A stretch of DNA of 64,000 nucleotides from Paludibacter sp. (lineage in GTDB: Bacteria > Bacteroidota > Bacteroidia > Bacteroidales > Paludibacteraceae): contig JANJVQ010000029.1 in assembly GCA_024710005.1 (NCBI GenBank), positions 62,001-126,000 on the forward strand, given 5' to 3'. Made by a program: the position numbers and the translations under genes. Below the pieces are notes generated by a model that had not been told where the DNA came from, did not search any database, and saw nothing but the letters and a program-made list of their open reading frames with translations. This document shows positions 27,147 through 35,363 of the stretch, piece after piece. Numbering within the stretch: position 1 is the first letter of the stretch; each line of letters starts with the position of its first letter.

Positions 27147-28109
27147 TTAATGAGACAGCATAACATGTAAAGAATTGTTCTTTAGCACAATATTTTGAAC
27201 CTGCACTTCACAATCAAAGGTCCCTGCTTCCCTGTTCAATGAAATCAGTTTAGACTGATATTGATCACCGACCTGTTTGACCCGCACCTGTTCGTTCATA
27301 AACTGCCGTGATATTTGTTTAACAACATCTGATATCAGCGCATACCATAATCCATGATATACCGGAGCACCTGAAAACTTTTTTTCCGGCAGTTCAGTTT
27401 CATCTTCAGGCTCATAAAAGTACCGATATTGCTCAAAAACCGGGTTATATTCGTTGAATTTGCTGTTAATGCTAATTTTCCCGCGACTATCTGCATGAAA
27501 ACGATAATCCGAATTCAGCGCCATCATGGACGGATAAAAAACAATATTATTATTCACCGATATCCTGTTAATTGTTCTCGAAACATCATCGAGGGAAATT
27601 TCCTTGGCATAAATTTCCATTTCCCCTGCAAAATTAACGATAACATTTTTGGGTGGAATACCAGGATTGACTGTCAACAAAACAATTATTTCTCCACTCG
27701 ATAATTGATGATGATTAAAACTGCACTGACTCAACGGGATAGAACAATTCATCTGCAACAAACACAATTCCTCGTAATTGGACATCAACCCTCCGGAATC
27801 TTCATCGTGAAAGAAGTCGGTTACTCCCCTGCCTTTCGCATTTTTCAATGCATACATAAAAACAGCACGAGCGTAAGCCTGATTCATGGCGAGTAAAGTA
27901 TCCTTCATCGCGGGATCAGAAATGCCAACAAAAACAGGGGCGGAAGCAAGATTAAAAACCGGCGGAATGGTACTTTTAACTGGTATTGGCGTGTTCAATT
28001 CCTGCTGATTGGATGATGACATCTCATCAATCAGGCTTTTCAGATAATCCTGTGAAAAACAGAAAAATGAAACTGAAGACAGCCATATTAAAATTACACA
28101 GGTACGCAT
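27147..28109 (-). CDS. Exported protein of unknown function
   Basis: 320 residues with a signal peptide (MRTCVILIWLSSVSFFCFSQ). A low-complexity linker (about 30-50) is followed by a helix YARAVFMYALKNAKGRGVTDFFHD that resembles the helical part of an LPP20-type domain, then beta-rich segments to the end. I do not recognise a family. It is the first gene of a four-gene minus-strand run (this gene, YfaP-like, TPR lipoprotein, LPP20-like) starting just after a strong terminator. Because the neighbours are exported proteins with related folds, a shared envelope role is the likeliest reading. Confidence 0.55.
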   Translation of the reverse strand: MRTCVILIWLSSVSFFCFSQDYLKSLIDEMSSSNQQELNTPIPVKSTIPPVFNLASAPVFVGISDPAMKDTLLAMNQAYARAVFMYALKNAKGRGVTDFFHDEDSGGLMSNYEELCLLQMNCSIPLSQCSFNHHQLSSGEIIVLLTVNPGIPPKNVIVNFAGEMEIYAKEISLDDVSRTINRISVNNNIVFYPSMMALNSDYRFHADSRGKISINSKFNEYNPVFEQYRYFYEPEDETELPEKKFSGAPVYHGLWYALISDVVKQISRQFMNEQVRVKQVGDQYQSKLISLNREAGTFDCEVQVQNIVLKNNSLHVMLSH

Positions 28110-28123
28110 AAGGCAAAAAAATA

Positions 28124-28156
28124 CTCCCCGAACAGCATGATGCTGTATTCGGGGAG
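28124..28156 (-). terminator. Rho-independent terminator
   Basis: On the minus strand CTCCCCGAA...TTCGGGGAG forms a strong stem followed by TATTTTTTT, directly after the stop of the small lipoprotein gene (28172-28750). It separates that gene from the following four-gene run, which must therefore have its own promoter or rely on read-through. Confidence 0.88.
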
Positions 28157-28171
28157 GTTAGCATGAGGATA

Positions 28172-28750
28172 TTATCTTCCCATATTATTCATTTCATTTT
28201 CGAAAGTCTTTTTAAACTTCTCGTAGTTATAATCGACTTTCAGCATTTCACTATTGCTCATGCGGTTATTGAGTGATTCAAGCAGTTCGCTGCTACCCAA
28301 TTCAACACAAACATAGTATTTATAATTACCGGATTTTGTCATGGTTGTTTTTTCGCAAATCACGGTTGTACCAGCCAACGTTTGATCAACCACTTCACGG
28401 GTTAATCCTTCGTAGTTTTTCATCAACTCTTCTTTGTTGTTGTAGTTGCCTGACTTCACATAATTATCGGTAACACTTTTAACCTTAGTATTAATGGCAG
28501 CAGCAAGACCTGCACGTGCTTCGCTCATGGCTTTTCTTTTCGCGGTCATTTGATCCATACTTTCGCCGATAGCTGAATATCTGAACGCTTTGCTATTACT
28601 TTGAAATTCCGGACCAGCACAATGTGTTTTAACTTCCACTTCTCCAAAATCCTGAGAAGTCAATGCTTTTGTTTTGCATGAAACCATGCCTAAACTGATG
28701 ATTCCCACTAACAGGAAAACATTCATAACTGATAAAATTTGTTTTTTCAT
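28172..28750 (-). CDS. Small LPP20-like lipoprotein
   Basis: A 192-residue lipoprotein: signal segment ending LGMVSC with Cys25 as the lipidation site. The mature protein has the LPP20/FlgO-like arrangement GEVEVKTHCAGPEFQSNSKAFRYSAIGESMDQMTAKRKAMSEARAGLAAAI and ends with a helical tail. A -7 box (TATCTTTG, minus strand) lies upstream at 28806-28813 and a terminator directly downstream, so it is a single-gene unit. Likely an outer-membrane lipoprotein linked to the exported-protein cluster. Precise role unknown. Confidence 0.7.
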   Translation of the reverse strand: MKKQILSVMNVFLLVGIISLGMVSCKTKALTSQDFGEVEVKTHCAGPEFQSNSKAFRYSAIGESMDQMTAKRKAMSEARAGLAAAINTKVKSVTDNYVKSGNYNNKEELMKNYEGLTREVVDQTLAGTTVICEKTTMTKSGNYKYYVCVELGSSELLESLNNRMSNSEMLKVDYNYEKFKKTFENEMNNMGR

Positions 28751-28805
28751 AAGATTATTTTTTGAGATAAATAATAATGGAAGATTGATGTGTATAAACT
28801 TGAGC

Positions 28806-28813
28806 CAAAGATA
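28806..28813 (-). promoter_or_regulatory. Bacteroidota -7 box for the small lipoprotein gene
   Basis: TATCTTTG on the minus strand matches TAnnTTTG, 55 nt before the start codon. No clear -33 box at the expected distance. Confidence 0.45.
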
Positions 28814-28935
28814 AGTAAAATTTGTAAAATTTAATGGAGTTTTGTAAAATATGTTAGAAAAAATTATACAGCAATTGTTTCTTATCGTTGGTTATTTATC
28901 TGATATTGAATTATGCTTAATACATGTTGTTTTAT

Positions 28936-29898
28936 TTACTTGTGTAAACTACATTTCCATAATGCCATAGGATGATTCTTAATTCTATCGACAATTTCAG
29001 CCTCATCAAAGAGGAGTTCTGGAAGATATTGTTTTTGGTTGAACTTGTCAATAAAAAGCATTTCTGTTTCAGTAAATGTCATCAATATTTGTAAATACTT
29101 CTTCACCTCCGATTTTGCAACTTCAAAATCAAATTTGTCAGTTTTCTTTAGCACAGGAATTAATTTACGCTTTATTTGGTTGTAATTCAGATTGTCAATA
29201 GAGTGAAAGTCATACATACTTTGTGGAGGTTTACTTCCCCCTATTGCCAAATAGAAAATGACCATTTTTCGAAGCAATGCTTGATCTGATTCTGAAATAA
29301 CACCCTGTTTTAGCATATTATAGACATCGTACAAGTCTCTGGCTGCTGTCCTTTCAATCAGCGCCTTTATTTTGCTGCCAAACAACTCCAGTTTGTTCAG
29401 TGATATAACCTGCAATTTTATTGACAATAGAGGTATGTTCACTTCCATAATTGTTGGATTAAAAACATGATTTCGCATCGAATAATTCACCTCAATTTTG
29501 ATGTTATCTTTGTTTCCTGCAACATTTTGATAGAAAAACACCCATGAATCCAAAGAGTGTGGATTTTTTGAAGATGGATTAAGTGAATATTGCTGCGATG
29601 TCATGTATTTTATGATGTCGCCATTTATTTGTTCACGCAACTCAAACATCTCATCCCGTGTAGATTGTTTTGTGAAATCCAAATCAATATCGACAGATAG
29701 TCGTGGCAGGTTAAAAACCACCATATTAATTGCCGTGCCACCTTTCAATGCTAAATGGGACGATAACAGGGGATTAGCATTGAGATACTCCAACACATCA
29801 CACAACCGGAGAACTTTCTCTAAATTATCGCGGAGAAAACCAGTATTAGCCGCTAAAGCATCTAACTCGTTTTTGGTGTACCTAAACATAACTCTCAC
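28936..29898 (-). CDS. Nucleotidyltransferase AbiEii-like toxin
   Basis: A 320-residue protein of the AbiEii/AbiGii (DUF1814) family, the toxin half of type IV AbiE toxin-antitoxin systems, which act as nucleotidyltransferases. The polymerase-beta-like site is visible at about residues 50-75: LKGGTAINMVVF (the GG(S/T) motif) followed by LSVDIDLDF (DxD). A family-typical region follows: KALIERTAARDLYDVYNML. The 320-residue length is usual. Its start overlaps the AbiEi-like gene by 17 nt, so the two are translationally coupled, with antitoxin first, as in known AbiE operons. Confidence 0.88.
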   Translation of the reverse strand: MRVMFRYTKNELDALAANTGFLRDNLEKVLRLCDVLEYLNANPLLSSHLALKGGTAINMVVFNLPRLSVDIDLDFTKQSTRDEMFELREQINGDIIKYMTSQQYSLNPSSKNPHSLDSWVFFYQNVAGNKDNIKIEVNYSMRNHVFNPTIMEVNIPLLSIKLQVISLNKLELFGSKIKALIERTAARDLYDVYNMLKQGVISESDQALLRKMVIFYLAIGGSKPPQSMYDFHSIDNLNYNQIKRKLIPVLKKTDKFDFEVAKSEVKKYLQILMTFTETEMLFIDKFNQKQYLPELLFDEAEIVDRIKNHPMALWKCSLHK

Positions 29899-30646
29899 CT
29901 CCTTGTTCTAAAATTGAAAGTACATTTGCAGGAGCGCACAGTTTCCACTTCTTGAAATAATAGGTTGATTCTGATGGATCTGTCAGATAGCGTGTACTTT
30001 TACCCATTTCCCGTTTACATGTTTCAAAAAAATGGTCACTAAGTTTAACTTCCTGCCTGAAGTATTCTAAAATAAAACCCGCTTTCTGATATAAAAATTG
30101 TTTTCCATATTCTTCTAAATAATCTAACAACAATTCTTCATCTAAATAAGTAATGAGAGAAAAGCATTGTATCAATTCTTCTATTCCTCCACATCGTTCA
30201 ATTTTATCTACACAATCAATCACGGTACGCTCCAGATTAGTAACCCTGATAAATGAATTTGCATTTGCACTTATCACACCAGCCATACTTTTCGAGTCGC
30301 AATACTGAAATTCTATTCCTTCGAATTTGAACGTATTGAAACGACTGTCACTCGAAACCCAGACATCGAAAAACACCTGATGTGCTAACCCGTGAAACTC
30401 CAAAGCCGATTGGTAAGATAGGTAAGATGTTGGAGTTATTTTTCCTGCAATCTCAAATTTAGTTGCCAAACTTGTTTTTGTAGCTAAATTCGTTACAACA
30501 TACAAATCCCGGCGAACCTGACTGATGAGTTGTTGCTTTTTGTAATTCTGAAGCAAATCTTTTGCTGTGTTCAGATTGCCAACTAATTTCTCCACGTCTT
30601 TCAGCTGAAATATCCTTAATTTGTGAAGTTCTTCCAAATATTTCAT
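29882..30646 (-). CDS. AbiEi-like antitoxin
   Basis: A 254-residue protein starting MKYLEELHKLRIFQLKDVEKLVGN, a predicted helix-turn-helix in the place expected for AbiEi antitoxins, which autoregulate the operon. The central part contains TPTSYLSYQSALEFHGLAHQ and VTNLERTVIDCVDK, a common AbiEi/transcriptional-regulator-like segment. The pair interrupts a run of exported-protein genes and is AT-rich, as expected for a laterally acquired defence unit. It overlaps the toxin gene by 17 nt. Expected role: abortive phage defence or mobile-element stabilisation. Confidence 0.82.
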   Translation of the reverse strand: MKYLEELHKLRIFQLKDVEKLVGNLNTAKDLLQNYKKQQLISQVRRDLYVVTNLATKTSLATKFEIAGKITPTSYLSYQSALEFHGLAHQVFFDVWVSSDSRFNTFKFEGIEFQYCDSKSMAGVISANANSFIRVTNLERTVIDCVDKIERCGGIEELIQCFSLITYLDEELLLDYLEEYGKQFLYQKAGFILEYFRQEVKLSDHFFETCKREMGKSTRYLTDPSESTYYFKKWKLCAPANVLSILEQGGESYV

Positions 30647-30668
30647 ATAATATGCTTTATATTTTACA

Positions 30669-30676
30669 CAAAGATA
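30669..30676 (-). promoter_or_regulatory. Bacteroidota -7 box for the AbiE pair
   Basis: TATCTTTG on the minus strand, 22 nt before the AbiEi start. CTTG lies near the -33 position (plus-strand CAAG at 30695-30698), one base off consensus. Confidence 0.5.
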
Positions 30677-30707
30677 GGTTTATTTCCGTACTTACAAGCA
30701 CATATTA

Positions 30708-30745
30708 AAGTTTTAGCATTGAAAAATGCTTTATTGCTAAAACTT
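30708..30745 (-). terminator. Possible terminator of the PEGA/FGE gene
   Basis: An 11-bp perfect inverted repeat, AAGTTTTAGCA (30708-30718) and TGCTAAAACTT (30735-30745), in the spacer between the PEGA/FGE gene and the AbiE operon. The U-run on the minus strand is weak, so it could also be an operator of the toxin-antitoxin operon. The rest of the 281-nt spacer holds a GTTGTTG...CAACAAC pair at about 30850-30890 and no gene. Confidence 0.4.
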
Positions 30746-30927
30746 CTACTTGCTGTTATGTGAGCTGTATATCTGAATTATTGGTATGTTCAGCTTACAT
30801 ATAAACTTTCGCAACATTCCTGCATAGGCGACTTAAGATTCCCTTCGTTGTTGACTTACTTCGGTCATCCCTCCCTCGCATTTCCAACAACTCGTTATTT
30901 TTTTAGCTCAAAATCAAAACTGTTGAA

Positions 30928-33063
30928 CTATGGGACGACGACGAGGCGGAAACCCAAATAATTGTAGCGAGTGTCGGGGTAAAAGTAGTTGCGATCCGCC
31001 GAACGGCAGTAGCTAACTTTGCTACCCCAGCCGCCACCACGAATCACGCGATGCGAACCAGATGAAGTACCAGTAGGATTAGTCTGCGTAGTAATACTGT
31101 AATTGCCAAACCAATCGCTACACCATTCCCATACATTACCGCTCATGTCGTAAAGTCCCAACGAATTAGGTTCCTTCGTGCCTACTTCTTGTGTTTTGCT
31201 TGTACTGTTAGAAATGTACCAAGCATATTCACTCAAATTACTTTCGTTGTTGGTACCAGCCCATATTGTGCGGTTTCTTTCTCCTCCTCCGGCAGCATAT
31301 TCCCATTCAGATTCAGTTGGTAAGCGGTAGTTCTTACCGCTGAGTTGATTCAGTTTTTTTATAAACTCCTGACAATCGCCCCAACTGACTTGTTCAACAG
31401 GCAGATTGTTACCCTTAAAATTACTTGGATTATTGCCCATCACCGCCTGCCACAAAGCCTGTGTGACTTCTGTCTTACTCATCAAAAAGTCACTCACCGT
31501 TACCTGATGTACCGGTTTTTCATCACGATCTCCATCATTACTCCCCATCTGAAAGGTACCACCCTTTATCCCAATCATTTCAAAACTTACTCCTTTAACC
31601 GTTTCGGTAAAAGATGCCGGGCCAAATGCCAGTATATAGTTGGTTTCACCTCCGCTTTGTGGAATCTCCACCTTTCTTTCAGCTGTTTTCCCTTCAAGTT
31701 CAATTTTCAGCACATGGCTGCCATAAGTCAGGATACCTTTGTATGGAGTTTTGCCCAGTGCATTACCATCAATAAACAAATTAGCTCCTGTTGGAGTGGA
31801 ATTGATGGCTACCTCTCTGCCATTCACCAAGGTTTCACTTATCATGGCACTTGTGCCCTCGGTAATACTGATTGATTTGGTTAACGGAGTATAACCCTGC
31901 CGGGATAGTTCCACCTTGTAATCGCCTATCAACAGTTTATTTATCGTATTCGGCGTGGTGCCGTAATCTTCTCCATTAATTTTAATAGCTGCGCCAGATG
32001 GAGAACTCACCACATCCAATGAACCGTATATCGGCATAGGTTGCAGTTCTATCGTTCGCTTGTCACCCGTTGCGAGTTCTATGTCCTGTTTAGCGGTGCG
32101 GTGTTTATCCAACCTCGCTTCGATAGAATAAATACCTGCACTCACTCGGCCGTTCCAATTCCCTGTGCCTTTTTGCTGATTGTTAAGCACGATGCTTGCT
32201 CCCGATGGTGCATTGATGGTGAGTTCCGCAAAATTCGGTTGCAGGGTGACATTCAGCGGAGTGGTTTGTCCGTCGGTTACCCTCACTTTTTGCACAGTTG
32301 GCTGATACATCTCTTTTACTACCTGCACGGTGTGTTCCCCGCTGGCTATGGGATTGGTAGTCAATGGAGTGGTGGCTGCAATCAAGTTCCCGTTTACAAA
32401 CACCTGTGCGCCGCTTTCGGGTTGCGAACTAATTTTAATGTATCCAAACGCTGGTTTCAATTTCACGGCAACCGTTTTCTTTTCATTTCCCATCACTATC
32501 TTTCCCGCTTCGGTATGATACAGCGGCATTTCCACACGGTAGTTATAAGCGCCCGGTTTGAGTTTCGCCATGTATTCTCCTGTTTTCACAAATTCATCGT
32601 TGATATAGATCAGGGCATTGGCAGGTTCGGGCGTTATTACTAACCACTGACTCTCGATGGTTTCTTCTACAATGGTAGTGACCTTGCCGGTTATCAGCAC
32701 CATTTCATACACGGTAGCTTTTTGAATGCTCATGGGGATCATATAATCCCTGAGTTGCCCCAACTGCGGATGAAAAATGGAGATTCGTTTGATTCCCCAG
32801 GGCACATACACCCATATTTCTGAGGGTTTTTCGATGGTTTTTACAATGCCAGTCATGCCACCATCAAACGTAAAGCCTTTTTGAGTGGTTACGACTTTTA
32901 TGAGGGCCGCAATATCGCCATTCTGATCTTTCACCGGAAAATTAACCCTTGCATCCAAATCATTCTCGAGCATGCGGAAGGATTTAACAGAAAGTTGAGC
33001 CTGTGCAGAACTCCCAATCAGCATAAACAGGAATAGAAATCTGATAAAACATGTTTTATTCAT
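30928..33063 (-). CDS. Exported PEGA-repeat protein with formylglycine-enzyme-like (SUMF1) domain
   Basis: The ATG at 33063 (MNKTCFIRFLFLFMLIGSSAQAQ) gives a clear signal peptide; the track start at 33114 adds 17 residues. After an N-terminal beta domain (about 25-125, similar to its paralogue at 33423) come several PEGA-type repeats: ITPEPANALIYINDEFVKTG, ISSQPESGAQVFVNG, NAPSGASIVLNNQQKG, SSPSGAAIKINGEDYGTTP and NSTPTGANLFIDGNALGKTP. The last about 220 residues are an FGE-sulfatase/SUMF1 C-type-lectin-like domain with GGTFQMGSNDGDRDEKPVHQV, RLPTESEWEYAAGGG, GLYDMSGNVWEWCSDW and a terminal RGGGWGSKVSYCRSADR...LGFRLVV. The usual catalytic Cys pair of true FGE is not evident, so a binding role is likelier than sulfatase activation. 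The last 40 residues look like a diversity-generating retroelement variable region (see findings). Confidence 0.85.
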   Translation of the reverse strand: MNKTCFIRFLFLFMLIGSSAQAQLSVKSFRMLENDLDARVNFPVKDQNGDIAALIKVVTTQKGFTFDGGMTGIVKTIEKPSEIWVYVPWGIKRISIFHPQLGQLRDYMIPMSIQKATVYEMVLITGKVTTIVEETIESQWLVITPEPANALIYINDEFVKTGEYMAKLKPGAYNYRVEMPLYHTEAGKIVMGNEKKTVAVKLKPAFGYIKISSQPESGAQVFVNGNLIAATTPLTTNPIASGEHTVQVVKEMYQPTVQKVRVTDGQTTPLNVTLQPNFAELTINAPSGASIVLNNQQKGTGNWNGRVSAGIYSIEARLDKHRTAKQDIELATGDKRTIELQPMPIYGSLDVVSSPSGAAIKINGEDYGTTPNTINKLLIGDYKVELSRQGYTPLTKSISITEGTSAMISETLVNGREVAINSTPTGANLFIDGNALGKTPYKGILTYGSHVLKIELEGKTAERKVEIPQSGGETNYILAFGPASFTETVKGVSFEMIGIKGGTFQMGSNDGDRDEKPVHQVTVSDFLMSKTEVTQALWQAVMGNNPSNFKGNNLPVEQVSWGDCQEFIKKLNQLSGKNYRLPTESEWEYAAGGGERNRTIWAGTNNESNLSEYAWYISNSTSKTQEVGTKEPNSLGLYDMSGNVWEWCSDWFGNYSITTQTNPTGTSSGSHRVIRGGGWGSKVSYCRSADRNYFYPDTRYNYLGFRLVVVP

Positions 33064-33132
33064 AGTGACAAGTACGAGAATATTAGGGTTAATAAAAAAG
33101 TTAAACCGATTCAAAAGCTTTCAAAAACACAA

Positions 33133-33140
33133 CAAAGATA
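33133..33140 (-). promoter_or_regulatory. Bacteroidota -7 box for the PEGA/FGE gene
   Basis: TATCTTTG on the minus strand, 69 nt before the start at 33063. The remaining spacer to 33422 (about 360 nt in all) is AT-rich and without a gene. Confidence 0.45.
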
Positions 33141-33422
33141 TGTTTTTTCATGAGAATCGAAAGTACAACTTTAGCATATCATGAAAAACAAAAGTAAGGC
33201 TTTAGGTTATCAAATATGATTATCTTTATGATTCCATTTCAATAGAGCTAACTTTTATCTTGTTCATTACTACATCTGTTTGAGTAAATGAGGCGAAGCA
33301 GCAATCAAATAAAACGGGAGATCGATTAATCGAAACTCCTAAATGGTTATTATTTTCATTATCAGCACTAAACCTACAATATTTGTATCATTGCAGGGGT
33401 AAATAAAACAACCCCTTGTATA

Positions 33423-35348
33423 TTAGTCAAATGATTTTGATAATAAAGCAAATCTAACAATCAAATCTAAACCCGAGTAGCTTAAATCTCCTTGACCAAA
33501 AGAATATCTTACTCCAATATTTGCCTGATTTAATCCCCAACTCAATCCTAACAAATAGCTTTTAAAAGGATCTTCATAAGAATTAATGTAACCATCATTG
33601 GTTTCCCCAATTTTAAGTCTATTCCTGTATGTGTTACTAAAACCAAATTCAAGGTGATAGCGTGGTTTCTTTGTAAAAGGATAGCCTATTACTATTAAAT
33701 GATTGTTCAAATCTAAAATTCTTCGATAATCACTATCTTCATTTTTATGATAAATATTTTGCTCAAATTCAACCCTATATGACAACCACTTATAATACCT
33801 TAAACTCAAAAACAATCCAATGGGAACATTCAAATATGGGGTTGAAGTATCTGCATATCTTCCGATACCTGTGAAGAACCCAAAATCAAAATAATTAAAA
33901 AGGCTAAATTTTTCTTTAGGAGTTAAATTTGCGAAAAAATCCTGTTGACTAAAAGATATTGTTTCAGAATATCTTTTATAACCTTTTTTTACTAAAGTAA
34001 TTTTTTCTATATCCTTTACCTTATTATATATTATTGGTGTATTGCCTAATATTTTCCCATCAATTAAAACTTGAGCATTTTCCGGATTCGAATTTATCTT
34101 TATTTTTACTTCATTCGGCAGCGTTTCATTTATAACAACAACTTGACTTTCTTTAATCAAAATACTTTTTTGAGTAGACACAAATCCCTTTTTCTTTAAC
34201 TGCACTATATATTCTCCAATCAATAACTTATTTATCGTGTAGGGTGTGGTACCATAATCTTTTCCATTAATTTTAATCGCTGCGCCTGATGGAGAGCTCA
34301 CTACATCCAATGAACCGTATATCGGGGTAGGTTGCAGTTCTATCGTTCGCTTGTCTCCCGTAGTCAATTCGATGTCCTGTTTGGCAGCCCGGTGTTTATC
34401 CAACCTAGCTTCGATGGAATAAATCCCGGCACTCAGTCGTCCGCTCCAACTTCCTGTCCCTTTCTGCTGGTTGTTGAGCACGATGCTTGCTCCCGATGGG
34501 GCATTGATGGTTAGTTCCGCAAAATTCGGTTGCAGAATTACATCCAAGGGAATGGTTTGCCCATCCATTACCTGCACTTTCCGGGTGATGGGTTGATACA
34601 TCTCCTTAACCACCTGCACCGTATGTTCTCCACTGGCAATGGGTTCGGTGGTCAGCGGAGTAGTTCCTGTTGTTAACTTCCCGTTTACAAAAACCTGTGC
34701 TCCACTTTCGGGTTGCGAACTAATTTTAATGTATCCAAAAGCCGGTTTTAGTTTCACGGAAAGGGTTTTCTTCGTGTTGCCCACTTCAACGCTTCCCGCT
34801 TCGGTATGATACAGCGGCAGTTCTACCCGGTAGTTGTAAGCGCCCGGTTTAAGTTTTGCCATGTATTCTCCGGTTTTCACAAATTCATCGTTGATATAAA
34901 CCAGAGCATTGGCAGGTTCGGGGGTAATCATTAACCACTGACTTTCAATGGTTTCTTCTACAATGGTAGTGACTTTGCCGGTTACCAGCACCATTTCATA
35001 CACGGTAGCTTTTTCGATACCCATTGGATACAGATAATCCCGCAGAACACCCAACTGCGGATGTTTGATGGTGATGCGCTTGGCTCCGAATGGCACATAC
35101 AACCAGTATTCAGCACCTTTGTTTTCGGCTGAAACTATCCCCAAACCATCCGGTTCCCAGATAAAGCCGGTTTGCGTTGTTACCACTTTGATGATGGCAC
35201 ACACATCGCCATTTTGATCCTTTTTAGGGGCATCAATGCGGGCAGTCATGTCGCTTTCGAGTTTGCGAAAGGATTTGACAGCAATCTCACCGGAAAGTGA
35301 GCCTAAACCGATTATCAGCAAAAACAACAAGGAAAAGAAATTCTTCAT
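33423..35348 (-). CDS. Exported PEGA-repeat protein with C-terminal barrel-like region
   Basis: A 641-residue paralogue of the neighbour at 30928. Signal peptide MKNFFSLLFLLIIGLGSLSG. The N-terminal domain and the PEGA repeats (to about residue 370) match the neighbour closely at protein and DNA level. After about residue 375 the sequence changes (KKKGFVSTQKSILIKES, then NSNPENAQVLIDGKILGNTP). The C-terminal about 160 residues (FDFGFFTGIGRYADTS to the end) alternate hydrophobic and aromatic residues like an outer-membrane barrel. PEGA repeats occur in surface lipoproteins and S-layer-related proteins. It starts 15 nt after the 606-residue gene upstream and probably shares its transcript. Confidence 0.8.
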   Translation of the reverse strand: MKNFFSLLFLLIIGLGSLSGEIAVKSFRKLESDMTARIDAPKKDQNGDVCAIIKVVTTQTGFIWEPDGLGIVSAENKGAEYWLYVPFGAKRITIKHPQLGVLRDYLYPMGIEKATVYEMVLVTGKVTTIVEETIESQWLMITPEPANALVYINDEFVKTGEYMAKLKPGAYNYRVELPLYHTEAGSVEVGNTKKTLSVKLKPAFGYIKISSQPESGAQVFVNGKLTTGTTPLTTEPIASGEHTVQVVKEMYQPITRKVQVMDGQTIPLDVILQPNFAELTINAPSGASIVLNNQQKGTGSWSGRLSAGIYSIEARLDKHRAAKQDIELTTGDKRTIELQPTPIYGSLDVVSSPSGAAIKINGKDYGTTPYTINKLLIGEYIVQLKKKGFVSTQKSILIKESQVVVINETLPNEVKIKINSNPENAQVLIDGKILGNTPIIYNKVKDIEKITLVKKGYKRYSETISFSQQDFFANLTPKEKFSLFNYFDFGFFTGIGRYADTSTPYLNVPIGLFLSLRYYKWLSYRVEFEQNIYHKNEDSDYRRILDLNNHLIVIGYPFTKKPRYHLEFGFSNTYRNRLKIGETNDGYINSYEDPFKSYLLGLSWGLNQANIGVRYSFGQGDLSYSGLDLIVRFALLSKSFD

Positions 35349-35363
35349 AATGATGTGTTATAG

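Noticed and set aside
30928-33063. True formylglycine-generating (sulfatase-activating) enzyme
   Set aside because: The FGE-like domain lacks an evident catalytic Cys pair and is fused to PEGA repeats; no sulfatase gene in the window.
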